NCBI GenBank assembly: GCA_002307215.1 | Contig: DBTU01000005.1 | Coordinates: forward strand, 1-35,650 | Reading direction: 5' to 3' | DNA: 35,650 nt | Source: Lachnoclostridium sp. UBA1308 | GTDB taxonomy: Bacteria; Bacillota; Clostridia; Lachnospirales; Lachnospiraceae | In this document: positions 9,173 to 17,493 of the stretch, piece by piece | Numbering within the stretch: the first letter of the stretch is position 1 | How the letters are laid out: each line of letters begins with the position of its first letter | Translations under genes and position numbers: made by a program | The notes under the pieces: model-generated | Told to the model about the DNA's origin: nothing | Database searches by the model: none | What the model saw: the letters and a program-made list of their open reading frames with translations, nothing else

Positions 9173-9238
9173 TATATAGTTTGTAGGGATGTATTATATA
9201 GTTTGTAGTAATATTTAATAAAGTTTGTAGGTTTTATT
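9173..9238 (+). repeat. Three direct repeats with exact 22-bp period, probable activator binding sites
   Basis: The 9-base core AGTTTGTAG occurs at 9178-9186, 9200-9208 and 9222-9230, each preceded by an AT-rich TATAT- or AATAA-like stretch. The step is exactly 22 bases, two helical turns, so all copies lie on one face of the DNA. The array ends about 20-28 bases upstream of the predicted -35 box of the transporter operon. Nine-base repeats with a 12-13 base gap are typical of LytTR-family response regulators (AgrA, PlnC, ComE). Assignment to that family is inference. Confidence 0.7.
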
Positions 9239-9257
9239 CCTTATTTTTTGTATAAAC

Positions 9258-9286
9258 TTGACCATTATATGCATGGGTGGTATCAT
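9258..9286 (+). promoter_or_regulatory. Sigma-A promoter of the MFP/ABC transporter operon
   Basis: TTGACC at 9258-9263 and TATCAT at 9281-9286 are separated by exactly 17 bases. Transcription would start near 9293, leaving a leader of about 110 bases before ATG 9403. The triple repeat lies directly upstream in an activating position. Confidence 0.6.
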
Positions 9287-9329
9287 TTTACTGTTGCTGT
9301 TTAAGGGAGAAGCATACCGCGACTGCTAT

Positions 9330-9356
9330 GTATTAATAAGGCATTAATACTTTTTT
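9330..9356 (+). terminator. Weak terminator-like hairpin in the operon leader
   Basis: GTATTAAT (9330-9337) pairs with ATTAATAC (9343-9350) around a 5-base loop, followed directly by six T residues (9351-9356). The stem is AT-rich, so termination would be weak. It lies between the predicted start site and the first gene and could be a leaky attenuator. Confidence 0.35.
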
Positions 9357-9402
9357 ATATAAAATAAGACATTTTGAAGGACTATTAAGGGAGAAGGAAA
9401 TA

Positions 9403-10485
9403 ATGAAAAAAAGCATACGAGTTTTTAGCTGGATAGGATTAACGTTGGTGTTGATTTCTCCACTACAAGCCTGCTCTTTAATCCCGAAGGATGGGGAACA
9501 TTATCAGGTGCAGGTCACGCATAAGGATCTAACTGCGGATTACAGCCTAGCGGTCGTACAAATCGATGATGTTACTCAGACAAAGGAGATAAGCTGTCAT
9601 TATCAACAGATGCAGGAGGAGGAGCTGTCCTTTAGTGAAAGTGGGAAGGATGTCGGTATCGTTTATGTGCAAAAGGGTGATGAAGTAAAAAAGGGAGAAG
9701 TTTTAGCTACTTTAAATACCGAAGACATTGAAAATGATTTGGAAAATTTAAAGGATCTGCTGGAAAAAGATCAACTGTTATTAAAACAAGTAAAGGAATT
9801 TGAAGAATTTTATCAGGATAAATTAGATAAAGGGAAATGCGGTATCGAAGAAAAGGAACAATATCTGGGGGATCTACAGGACTGTGGGGAAAAAAGCAGA
9901 GAATATACCGACGATATTGCTTTAACGAAACAGAAAATAGAAAGCCTGCAGACGGAGCTTGAGAACAGTACGATTGTGGCTGGAATGGATGGGACTGTTA
10001 CTTACATATGGGGCGATATCCTTTCGGAACAGACCGAAGCGGATCAGGATGTTATAAGTATTGCCGATACAAAGGACTGCGCATTTCAAATCGATGACAT
10101 AGATTCAGCTGAGTACTTGACAGTAGGTCAAGAGGTAGATATCGCTGTTTCTGAAGACAAAAGCTATAAAGCAACCGTCAGTGAGCTAGATAAAGAAAAC
10201 GCAAAGATTAACTTAAGCATAGTAGATAATGATTATACGTTGGATGAAGGGACAAGAGGAGTAATTACGCTATTTCTTGCTAAGAAAGAACAGGTGTTGA
10301 CAATCCCAAAAGCTGCGCTACATAGTACCGATGATTATGATTATGTCTATTATCTTGATGAGAATGGCGTCAGGGACTATAAGAAAGTATCCGTTGGATT
10401 GGTAGGGGATACGTTAGTCGAGATTACAGATGGACTTAAGGAGAATGATGCAGTTATTACAAAATCAGAAGGGGAGCATTCATGA
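9403..10485 (+). CDS. Membrane fusion protein (HlyD/MacA-like), lipoprotein
   Basis: First of three tandem adaptor proteins (360 residues) expected to sit outside the membrane and work with the FtsX-type permease downstream. Residues 1-24 are a lipoprotein signal with lipobox LQAC (Cys24). Then come the first half of a lipoyl/barrel-sandwich domain (SGKDVGIVYVQKGDEVKKGE), a charged coiled-coil hairpin (about 105-185), the second lipoyl half (VAGMDGTVTYIWGD) and a beta-barrel plus C-terminal membrane-proximal domain. ATG 9403 follows a purine-rich site (GGGAGAAGGA). The stop overlaps the next start by 4 bases. Such adaptors in Gram-positives partner MacB-like pumps, for example YknX. Substrate unknown. 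Confidence 0.82.
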   Translation: MKKSIRVFSWIGLTLVLISPLQACSLIPKDGEHYQVQVTHKDLTADYSLAVVQIDDVTQTKEISCHYQQMQEEELSFSESGKDVGIVYVQKGDEVKKGEVLATLNTEDIENDLENLKDLLEKDQLLLKQVKEFEEFYQDKLDKGKCGIEEKEQYLGDLQDCGEKSREYTDDIALTKQKIESLQTELENSTIVAGMDGTVTYIWGDILSEQTEADQDVISIADTKDCAFQIDDIDSAEYLTVGQEVDIAVSEDKSYKATVSELDKENAKINLSIVDNDYTLDEGTRGVITLFLAKKEQVLTIPKAALHSTDDYDYVYYLDENGVRDYKKVSVGLVGDTLVEITDGLKENDAVITKSEGEHS

Positions 10486-11549
10486 AAAGGAAAGCTATCT
10501 ATGTGGCTATATTACTGTTAGTTATGGTTATAAGTGGATGTAGTAAGAAGCCTTTGGAAGACAAGCCAGTATTGCTTGAATTAAATAATGAAGAATTAAG
10601 TACGGCTACAGTTTCAAGAACAGATATCTATTCGACCGACATTTATCAAGCGGATGTTGTTCCATATATCGAGGAGCTATCGTTTCAGGCAGAGGGTTCT
10701 CTTGTTGAATTGAATGTCGAAATAGGAGAAAGCGTTAAAAAAGGAGATGTATTGGCTAAGCTTAAGAGCAGTACACAAGCAAAAATAGACGAGTACAATG
10801 GAAAAAAGTTCGCACTGAGCGCAACCTATTTCCAAGATACAAGTGCCCTGCAAAATGATATTTCAATTGCTAAATTAACGGGCGAGAACACTGATGAAAT
10901 GGAACTTAAATTAAGACAGACGGACGAATTGTTTCAACTTGAGAATTCTCAGGTTGAGAAAAAGATAAATAAATTAAGTAAAAAGCTAACCAAGACACCT
11001 GAAATAATCGCACCGTTTGATGGAGAAATTGTTGCAGTTACACGCACCAATATAGGAAGTCATGTCAGCGAAGGGACTTCTTTTATAGCAATTTCCAATC
11101 CGGATAAGCTTCAGGTTGCCTGTGATTTTATCGCCGAGCGAAGCATTAAGAACATGTGTCGTTATTATGCTATTATTGATGGAACAGAGTATGATTTAGA
11201 GTACCAAGCACATAGCGAGAAGGAAATATCAAAAAAAATCGAAGAAAAAGTAGTAAATCGTCTTGACATAGATATGATAGGTTTGGTTTCAAAATTCAAT
11301 CTGATGAAAGCCGATTCCTCTGTGCAAGCGGGAAGCTATGCGGTGGTATGTGCTGTAAAAGCCTATCGTGAAAATGCTCTGTCATTGCCGATCAATGCAA
11401 TATTTTCGGAAGGCTCCAAGAAATATGTCTATGAAATTGTGGATGGTGCTCGTGTTAAGACGCCGGTAACTGTTGGGTTAACGGATTCTATAAACACAGA
11501 GATTATATCAGGAATTAGGGAAGGAGCGACTGTTTATGTCGAAGAATAG
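10482..11549 (+). CDS. Second membrane fusion protein (HlyD/MacA-like), lipoprotein
   Basis: A 355-residue adaptor paralogous in layout to its neighbours but clearly different in sequence. The signal peptide ends in ISGC (Cys20), a lipobox. A lipoyl-like half (EGSLVELNVEIGESVKKGDV), a fairly short coiled coil (about 95-170), the second half (EIIAPFDGEIVAVTRTNIGS) and beta-barrel domains follow. The start codon overlaps the upstream stop (ATGA), so translation is coupled. The 3' end overlaps the next gene by 14 bases. Two lipoprotein adaptors in a row suggest a mixed adaptor ring or adaptors with different partners. Direct evidence for partners is lacking. Confidence 0.8.
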   Translation: MKRKAIYVAILLLVMVISGCSKKPLEDKPVLLELNNEELSTATVSRTDIYSTDIYQADVVPYIEELSFQAEGSLVELNVEIGESVKKGDVLAKLKSSTQAKIDEYNGKKFALSATYFQDTSALQNDISIAKLTGENTDEMELKLRQTDELFQLENSQVEKKINKLSKKLTKTPEIIAPFDGEIVAVTRTNIGSHVSEGTSFIAISNPDKLQVACDFIAERSIKNMCRYYAIIDGTEYDLEYQAHSEKEISKKIEEKVVNRLDIDMIGLVSKFNLMKADSSVQAGSYAVVCAVKAYRENALSLPINAIFSEGSKKYVYEIVDGARVKTPVTVGLTDSINTEIISGIREGATVYVEE

Positions 11550-12636
11550 GTCACGAGGATTTATCTTAGGAGTAATAATAGTAGTTATAGTACATAGCAC
11601 AACACCCTTGATAATAAATGCAGCTGATAAGAATCAGGATCTATTTATTGATGCGCTCAAGGAGGAGGATGTATCCAAAACCTACACTACTGAGACCATA
11701 ACAAAACAGGAATTAATAACGGGTAGTCAAATAAAAGGAACGATTTCTTTTTCTGCAGGTGATGATGTTACCCTTACCGATAATTATGAAGGCATGTATT
11801 TTATATCATATTTGGTGGAATATGGACAGATGGTTAAGAAGGGAGATCCGATTGCTGAATTGGGTGTTTCATTAGATAAAGATAATGTGGAGGAGTTAAA
11901 ACTATCTTTGCAAAGGGAAGAAGACAATCTTGCTGCCTATACCGGCGAATATGAGACTTTATCAAAGCAGTATACGGAGGATCAGTCATCACTTTCCAAA
12001 GCATTATTAAGCCGATTGCAAACGACTTATCAGGTGGAAAAGCTTAGCAGGGAAGCTAATATCAATCAATTAAAGAAGCAGTATCAAGACTATCTTGATT
12101 TGGAAAAAAATGATTTTAAAATACATGTAAAAGCAACTTGTAATGGAATGATATTAAATTACGGGAAGCTGGTTGAAAATGATAAAGTCGAAACCGGTGC
12201 GTATATAGAATCTATTGCAGATATAAACAAGGTATTAATCAGTGTAACCGATGATTTGCATGTCCTTAAGTATAACATGCCGGTTACGGTTACGCAGGGA
12301 AAAAATTCCTTAAAGGGCCATGTGATCACAGGTAGTAGTAAATTGTTATCCCCGAATCTGCTGTCTGAGGATACCTTGATTGAAGTGGAAGATCTTGATT
12401 TGAATAGGATGTATAGCAAAGAGGTTACAGTTGAATACAATTCGGTAGATATGAAAAATGTGCTGGTTGTTGATAGCAGTAATGTATTTAAGGATGAATA
12501 TGGAAGTTATATCTATCTTCTAATAGACGGGTTACGAAAAAAGCAATACATTATTTGTGGAGCGTCGAATAAGAGTAAAACATGGATTATCAGAGGCGCC
12601 AAAGAGGGAGATAGTGTTATTGTAAATGAGTCATAA
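11536..12636 (+). CDS. Third membrane fusion protein (HlyD-like), signal-anchored
   Basis: A 366-residue protein of the same adaptor class. Residues 9-29 are hydrophobic (FILGVIIVVIVHSTTPLII) and followed by NAAD. There is no lipobox Cys, so it is either anchored by this helix or cleaved after Ala. The body shows a lipoyl-type half (YFISYLVEYGQMVKKGDPIA), a coiled coil (about 115-185), KATCNGMILNYGKLVENDKV as the second half, and a barrel region. AAGGAG at 11520-11525 lies inside the previous gene, 10 bases before ATG 11536. The permease starts 18 bases downstream. The lack of a lipobox distinguishes it from the two adaptors before it. Confidence 0.78.
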   Translation: MSKNRSRGFILGVIIVVIVHSTTPLIINAADKNQDLFIDALKEEDVSKTYTTETITKQELITGSQIKGTISFSAGDDVTLTDNYEGMYFISYLVEYGQMVKKGDPIAELGVSLDKDNVEELKLSLQREEDNLAAYTGEYETLSKQYTEDQSSLSKALLSRLQTTYQVEKLSREANINQLKKQYQDYLDLEKNDFKIHVKATCNGMILNYGKLVENDKVETGAYIESIADINKVLISVTDDLHVLKYNMPVTVTQGKNSLKGHVITGSSKLLSPNLLSEDTLIEVEDLDLNRMYSKEVTVEYNSVDMKNVLVVDSSNVFKDEYGSYIYLLIDGLRKKQYIICGASNKSKTWIIRGAKEGDSVIVNES

Positions 12637-12654
12637 GAGAAAGGCAGGACGATT

Positions 12655-15468
12655 ATGTTTCGTATAATGCTACAGAAGGTATTGCATAAAAAGTGGATGA
12701 TATGCAGTCTTTTGATTGGAAATATATTATTGATCGCAATTGCGGTAAGTCATCCTATGTATCAGGAAGCTACTCAAAAAAGAATGTTACTTGATGAGTT
12801 TACAACTTATATGGAAAAGAATAATGATTATCCGATGCAACTTAATGTTACCGGAAGAATTAGTTATCAGAACGGTCAAACAGAAGTTGACCAGGTACGA
12901 TCACTTATCAATAATGCAGAAAATAATTTCGGAGCTAAGTTACAAGATAAGGTTCGTTTACGGTCATTGCTTGCCAGTAAAGCAACTTCTCTTACGATTC
13001 ATGACGGCGTCAGGAAAAATCAGAGCATATTTGTATCAAATCTGTCTGATTTACCGAATCATGTAACAATGTTAAGAGGCAGGATGTATTCAGATACTGT
13101 TACAGAAGATGGGTTTATCGAGGCAGTTATCAGTCAGTCGGCCATGGTCGACTTGAATCTTTTGGTTGGTGATGAAATGGAATTTCACGATTTGCATTTA
13201 AAAGATGGAAACCCTGTTCGCATCCGAGTTGTTGGTGTTTATACGGATTCGGATGACAAGGATTTGTACTGGGTAAATAATCCGGATACCTATTCAGGTA
13301 ATTGTATGATTTCCGGGGATATTATGTCCAGTTCCTTCCTATATGAGGGAGCAGATGAATATTCAATTGATGAACAATGGTTCTTGCTATTTGACTACAA
13401 TAAGTTGCTACCCAAAGATGTAAGCTCGGTTATTGATAAGACGAAAAAAGCACTGGAACAAAACAATTCATTTTATGTTGAAATGAAATCCCCAAATTAT
13501 TTGGTGCTGTTAAGTGATTACAAAACTTATGAAAAGCAGATCAGAATAACCTTAAGTATTCTTGAGATCCCTGTAATAATATTATTATGCGCATTCTTGT
13601 TTATGATATCCAGGCAGCTGCTTACGATGGAAGAAAATGAAATTGCTGTTTTAAAAAGCCGTGGTGCCAGTAAAAATCAGATATTTACTCTCTATCTCAT
13701 GCAGTCTTTCTTAATCTCATTTGTGAGCCTTTTGATCGGGTTGCCACTCGGCGGTTTTATCTGTAAGGCACTTGGAGCATCCAGTGCATTTTTAGAGTTT
13801 GCAAATCGCCGCAGTCTTACAATAGATTATACACCGGAGGTATTTCTTTACGGAATGCTTGCAGTATTACTTTCTATTGTAATGACCATCATACCGGTAC
13901 TTCTTCAAGATAAAAAATCAATTTTATCGGTAAAGCGAAAAAGAAACAGGCAGAGGAAGCCATTATGGCAAAGAGCCTTTCTGGATTTTATTTTATTGGC
14001 GATTTCGCTATATGGATTTTATTCCTTTCGGCAGAGGGAAGCAGAACTGTTGAAAGATGTTATCAGTGGGAAAGCCTTGGACCCCCTCCTTTTTTTAAGC
14101 TCGTCCCTGTTTATTCTCGGAGCCGGATTTATTTCACTAAGGGTACAGAGTGTGATCGTAAAATTATTATACCGAATTAGGAAAAACAGTTGGAAACCGG
14201 CAAGCTACACTTCCTTTCTTCAATTGATCCGTACAAGAAACAGCCAATCGTTTATTATCGTCTTTTTGGTATTAACAGTAGCACTTGGTGTGTTTTATAC
14301 AACCGTTGCCAGAACTAACCTGGCAAATGCGCAGAGGAACAAAGAATATACGATTGGCGCAGATGTTGTTCTGGAGGAAAATTGGAATGATAATACCTTA
14401 TATGTAGGTGAAGTTCCGGGGTTACCCATCACTTATTGGGAACCGGATTTCGAAAAATTCGGACAAGTAGCCGGGGTTAAAGCAGCTGCAAAAGTATATC
14501 ACAGCGATAGTACTACAGCTAGAATTAATCAGCAGGATATTCCGTTCACCTTACTTGGGATTGAAACGAAGTCTTTTGGTGAAAGCACAGATTTGAAGGA
14601 TGGTCTTTTAAAATATCCTTATTATACTTATTTAAATGTTTTGTCAAAGAACAAGGATGCAATTTTAGTATCAGCAAATTTCAGGAATCAGCTTGGTCTT
14701 AAAATTGGAGAAACCATTACATATTCAACGGATGCGACTGCAGCATCCGGTAATATTACCGGAACTATTTATGGATTTTTTGATTATTGGCCATCCTATA
14801 GTCCCAAAAGTGTTAAGCTGTTACCGGACGGCTCGGTAGAAGAGTCGGATAATTATATGATTGTCAGTAATCTTTCACAAATACAGAGTGCATGGGGGAT
14901 GCATCCCTATGAAGTCTGGATTAACATGGGTGGAAATACAGATGCTGTCTATGATCTTATAAAGAATAATGATTTAAAACTCAGCAAATTTGTTGATAAG
15001 ACGGTTGAGGTTGAAAATATCAGCTTAGAGCCCTTGTTCCAAGGAACCAATGGTATCTTAACAATGAGCTTTATTATCATCTTACTCATTTGTTCTGTCG
15101 GATATTTGATTTATTGGACATTATCAATACGATCTCGTGAACTACAATTTGGTATCTTTCGAGCGATGGGTGTGACCAAGAAAGAGATACTTCACATGCT
15201 GGTAAATGAACAGCTGCTGACAGGATTTTTTGCAATCGTCTTCGGGGCGGTGACCGGGTTCCTTGCCTCGCGTATGTACGTACCTATGATACAGATAGCT
15301 TATTCGGGAGCTGATCGTGTGCTGCCTATGGAATTGATTACTGAGAAAACGGATCTTTATCGGTTATTTGCAGTAATCGGAGTTGTATTCATAGTTTGCC
15401 TTGGAATTCTAATCAGACAAGTATTTCGGATGAAGATTTCACAAGCCCTCAAGCTTGGTGAAGATTAG
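12655..15468 (+). CDS. Large FtsX/MacB-type ABC transporter permease
   Basis: The membrane subunit of the transporter (937 residues), about twice a plain MacB/LolE permease because it has two FtsX modules. A first helix (about 15-33) is followed by a large extracytoplasmic domain (about 34-290). Then comes the first FtsX module (about 296-420), with the coupling segment ENEIAVLKSRGASKNQIF. A middle helix pair and a second outer domain (about 540-790) follow. The last FtsX module (about 795-925) contains SRELQFGIFRAMGVTKKEI. One polypeptide with both modules could bind two different ATPases, and two ATPase genes follow directly. Proteins of this class usually perform mechanotransmission or extrude peptides and lipids rather than classical transport. 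Substrate unknown. Confidence 0.88.
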   Translation: MFRIMLQKVLHKKWMICSLLIGNILLIAIAVSHPMYQEATQKRMLLDEFTTYMEKNNDYPMQLNVTGRISYQNGQTEVDQVRSLINNAENNFGAKLQDKVRLRSLLASKATSLTIHDGVRKNQSIFVSNLSDLPNHVTMLRGRMYSDTVTEDGFIEAVISQSAMVDLNLLVGDEMEFHDLHLKDGNPVRIRVVGVYTDSDDKDLYWVNNPDTYSGNCMISGDIMSSSFLYEGADEYSIDEQWFLLFDYNKLLPKDVSSVIDKTKKALEQNNSFYVEMKSPNYLVLLSDYKTYEKQIRITLSILEIPVIILLCAFLFMISRQLLTMEENEIAVLKSRGASKNQIFTLYLMQSFLISFVSLLIGLPLGGFICKALGASSAFLEFANRRSLTIDYTPEVFLYGMLAVLLSIVMTIIPVLLQDKKSILSVKRKRNRQRKPLWQRAFLDFILLAISLYGFYSFRQREAELLKDVISGKALDPLLFLSSSLFILGAGFISLRVQSVIVKLLYRIRKNSWKPASYTSFLQLIRTRNSQSFIIVFLVLTVALGVFYTTVARTNLANAQRNKEYTIGADVVLEENWNDNTLYVGEVPGLPITYWEPDFEKFGQVAGVKAAAKVYHSDSTTARINQQDIPFTLLGIETKSFGESTDLKDGLLKYPYYTYLNVLSKNKDAILVSANFRNQLGLKIGETITYSTDATAASGNITGTIYGFFDYWPSYSPKSVKLLPDGSVEESDNYMIVSNLSQIQSAWGMHPYEVWINMGGNTDAVYDLIKNNDLKLSKFVDKTVEVENISLEPLFQGTNGILTMSFIIILLICSVGYLIYWTLSIRSRELQFGIFRAMGVTKKEILHMLVNEQLLTGFFAIVFGAVTGFLASRMYVPMIQIAYSGADRVLPMELITEKTDLYRLFAVIGVVFIVCLGILIRQVFRMKISQALKLGED

Positions 15469-15485
15469 GAATGAGGTGTGAATTA

Positions 15486-15524
15486 TTGAAAAGCATAATT
15501 CACACGGCAAATTTGTGCCTGTGA
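15486..15524 (+). CDS. Possible 12-residue leader peptide before the first ATPase
   Basis: TTG 15486 is preceded by GAGGTG (15474-15479) at good spacing and opens a 12-codon frame (MKSIIHTANLCL) ending at TGA 15522-15524. The ATPase frame itself has no strong ribosome binding site, so this mini-ORF may deliver ribosomes to it by coupling. It could equally be a chance frame next to a mislocated site. Confidence 0.25.
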   Translation: MKSIIHTANLCL

Positions 15525-15565
15525 CCCAAAGTTTGCAGGCTATGAAGAAAGGTATGGTTATTATT

Positions 15566-16246
15566 ATGAAGGATGTTATATTAAAAACAGTGGGTATTGA
15601 GCGTAATTTTGCACTTGCAGACGGTACGAATTTGCAGGTTCTTAAGAATATAACGATTGACATCACGAAAAATTCATTAACCATTTTAAAAGGACGGTCC
15701 GGTTCCGGTAAAACAACCCTTCTTAATCTATTGGGAGCGCTTGATATGCCAAACAGTGGACAGATTGTGTTTGGTGGGAACGATATTGTAAAATATTCGG
15801 AGGCCAGAAGAGAGCAGCTTAGGCGTAATAAATTTGGTTTTATATTTCAATCAGTATCATTGATTCCTATCATGACAGTATATGAAAATGTGGATTTTTC
15901 GTTACGGCTTTCGGGTTATAAAAAGAACCATAAGGAACGTGTGGAACAGTGTTTACATATGGTAGGTTTACAAAATCGTGCAGATCATATGCCCTCGGAA
16001 CTATCCGGAGGAGAGCAGCAGCGGGTGGCAATTGCCAGAGCAATCGCACATCAGCCGGAATTGATTTTTGCGGATGAACCAACAGCAGAGCTTGATAGTC
16101 AGACTTCAATCCATGTAATGGAAATCTTTAAAGGGTTAATCAGCGAGGAAAACGTAACGATTGTTATGACAACACATGATACCAGATTGATGGAAGCCGG
16201 AGATGCAATTTATACAGTAGAGGATGGTGAGATAAATCATGAATGA
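15566..16246 (+). CDS. ABC transporter ATPase, LolD/MacB type (first of two)
   Basis: Cytoplasmic ATPase that powers the FtsX-type permease. Counting from ATG 15566, motifs are Walker A GRSGSGKTT (43-51), signature LSGGEQQR (146-153), Walker B LIFADEPTAELD (from about 166) and the switch His204. The frame is also open from GTG 15515, with in-frame ATGs at 15542 and 15554. None has a good ribosome binding site. ATG 15566 fits the family's usual N-terminus best (MKDVILKTVGIERNF), but the start is uncertain. It overlaps the next ATPase by 8 bases. The D-loop region reads AELD rather than the usual GNLD, a mild variation. It probably forms a heterodimer with the second ATPase. Confidence 0.88.
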   Translation: MKDVILKTVGIERNFALADGTNLQVLKNITIDITKNSLTILKGRSGSGKTTLLNLLGALDMPNSGQIVFGGNDIVKYSEARREQLRRNKFGFIFQSVSLIPIMTVYENVDFSLRLSGYKKNHKERVEQCLHMVGLQNRADHMPSELSGGEQQRVAIARAIAHQPELIFADEPTAELDSQTSIHVMEIFKGLISEENVTIVMTTHDTRLMEAGDAIYTVEDGEINHE

Positions 16247-17147
16247 TACAGATCAAATCAGCAATGATTTACAGCCCATGGTGAGGGCGGAAAACCTGAT
16301 AAAGATTTATAAGACCTCTGAACTGGAGGTATTAGCGCTACAGGGCCTGGACCTGACCATAGAAAAGGGAGAGTTGATGGCCATTATCGGTAATAGTGGC
16401 AGCGGAAAATCCACCTTTATGAATATGCTCGGTGGCCTTGATGAGCCAAGTGCCGGGAGCCTGTGGGTAGATGGAAAAAACTTATTTGCACTAAGTCATC
16501 AGGAGAGAGTATTATACAAAAGAAATACAGTTGGATTCGTGTGGCAAAATAGTGGAAGAAATATGCTTCCATACCTTAGCGCGTATGAAAACATCATAAC
16601 TCCGATGCAATTTTCTTCCGAGAAGCTGAAGAAAGAAAGAGCCATGGAGTTATTAGATCTGGTAGGGATGTCACATCGTAAGGGTAGCAGGATGAATCAG
16701 TTATCCGGTGGGGAACAACAGAGAATAGCAATAGCGATCGCCTTAGCGAATAAACCGAAGCTGTTGTTAGCCGATGAACCTACCGGTTCGGTAGATAAGA
16801 AAACAGCTGATTACATATTGGACGTATTTCGAAAACTAAACAAGGAATATAATCAGACAACAATTATAGTAACACATGATGTCGAACTAACGAAGAAGGT
16901 ACAGCGTGTAGTAGCTATCAGGGATGGAAAAATAAGTAGTGAGCGTATTCTAAAAGAGCACTACGCTATGAATCTGGGAAGCAGTACAATTAACTGGATG
17001 GAAGAGGATACCCAAGAAGAATATGCTATCATCGATAAAGTTGGACGAGTGCAGATACCCAGAAGGCTGATAGATATGCTTCATATTGAGGGAAACCGTG
17101 TTAAACTGATACACGAGGATAATGAAATCAAAATGAGAAAACCCTGA
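16239..17147 (+). CDS. ABC transporter ATPase, LolD/MacB type, with C-terminal AbrB/SpoVT-like domain
   Basis: Second ATPase of the system, 302 residues against about 225-230 for the plain family. Walker A GNSGSGKST (51-59), signature LSGGEQQR (155-162), Walker B LLLADEPTG (175-183) and switch His213 are intact. After a linker (about 236-258), residues 261-302 read EYAIIDKVGRVQIPRRLIDM followed by LHIEGNRVKLIHEDNEIKM. This has the shape of an AbrB/SpoVT/MazE swapped-hairpin domain (GRVQIP, then LxIxxxxxVKL and a final beta pair). Those domains dimerise and often bind DNA, so here it may drive ATPase dimerisation or sensing. The start overlaps the previous stop. The stop TGA overlaps the ATG of a 48-codon ORF. 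Confidence 0.87.
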   Translation: MNDTDQISNDLQPMVRAENLIKIYKTSELEVLALQGLDLTIEKGELMAIIGNSGSGKSTFMNMLGGLDEPSAGSLWVDGKNLFALSHQERVLYKRNTVGFVWQNSGRNMLPYLSAYENIITPMQFSSEKLKKERAMELLDLVGMSHRKGSRMNQLSGGEQQRIAIAIALANKPKLLLADEPTGSVDKKTADYILDVFRKLNKEYNQTTIIVTHDVELTKKVQRVVAIRDGKISSERILKEHYAMNLGSSTINWMEEDTQEEYAIIDKVGRVQIPRRLIDMLHIEGNRVKLIHEDNEIKMRKP

Positions 17148-17293
17148 TGGAATTAACTGAGAAGACAATTACCGAAACAAAACAGGCAGATGAAAACGTA
17201 CTAGGAGAATTTGATAAGAAGGATGTAAGCAATAGATATCTATCGTTGTACATTCATCTAATTATTATGTTGTTTCATGTAATAATTAAATGA
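17147..17293 (+). CDS. Small hypothetical protein, coupled to the ATPase gene
   Basis: A 48-codon frame whose ATG overlaps the ATPase stop (TGATG). It encodes an acidic, Lys-rich N-terminal half (about residues 2-30) and a C-terminal hydrophobic stretch (YIHLIIMLFHVIIK). The layout resembles a small tail-anchored membrane protein or the N-terminus of a truncated larger one. There is no separate ribosome binding site, so translation would depend on termination-reinitiation. Not recognised as any family. It may be real because of the overlap, or it may be a gene that lost its 3' part before the chemoreceptor region. Confidence 0.4.
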   Translation: MELTEKTITETKQADENVLGEFDKKDVSNRYLSLYIHLIIMLFHVIIK

Positions 17294-17317
17294 AATATGA
17301 TGTATTATGTAAATATA

Positions 17318-17326
17318 TGATATAAT
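17318..17326 (+). promoter_or_regulatory. Extended -10 promoter of the chemoreceptor gene
   Basis: TGATATAAT at 17318-17326 is a perfect extended -10 element (TG, one base, TATAAT) in very AT-rich DNA. No good -35 is seen. Transcription would start near 17333, leaving a leader of about 160 bases. The typical sigma-D motility motif was not found. Confidence 0.5.
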
Positions 17327-17493
17327 AAAGGTATAGCTTGAAATAATATTATATATAAGATTTGAAGGAGGATAATAACGAGAAGATATCTACAAATTGC
17401 ATTGGTACCTAAAAGATCTTATGATAGCGGAAAGTGTTTTGCAATACAATGATGTATATATAAAAATACGTATAACAGGCTAGGGGGAAACAT

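Noticed and set aside
9173..9238. CRISPR array or plasmid iterons
   Set aside because: There are only three copies, with a 9-base core and 13-base partly conserved gaps. No cas or rep genes are present, and a regulatory array upstream of a promoter fits better.
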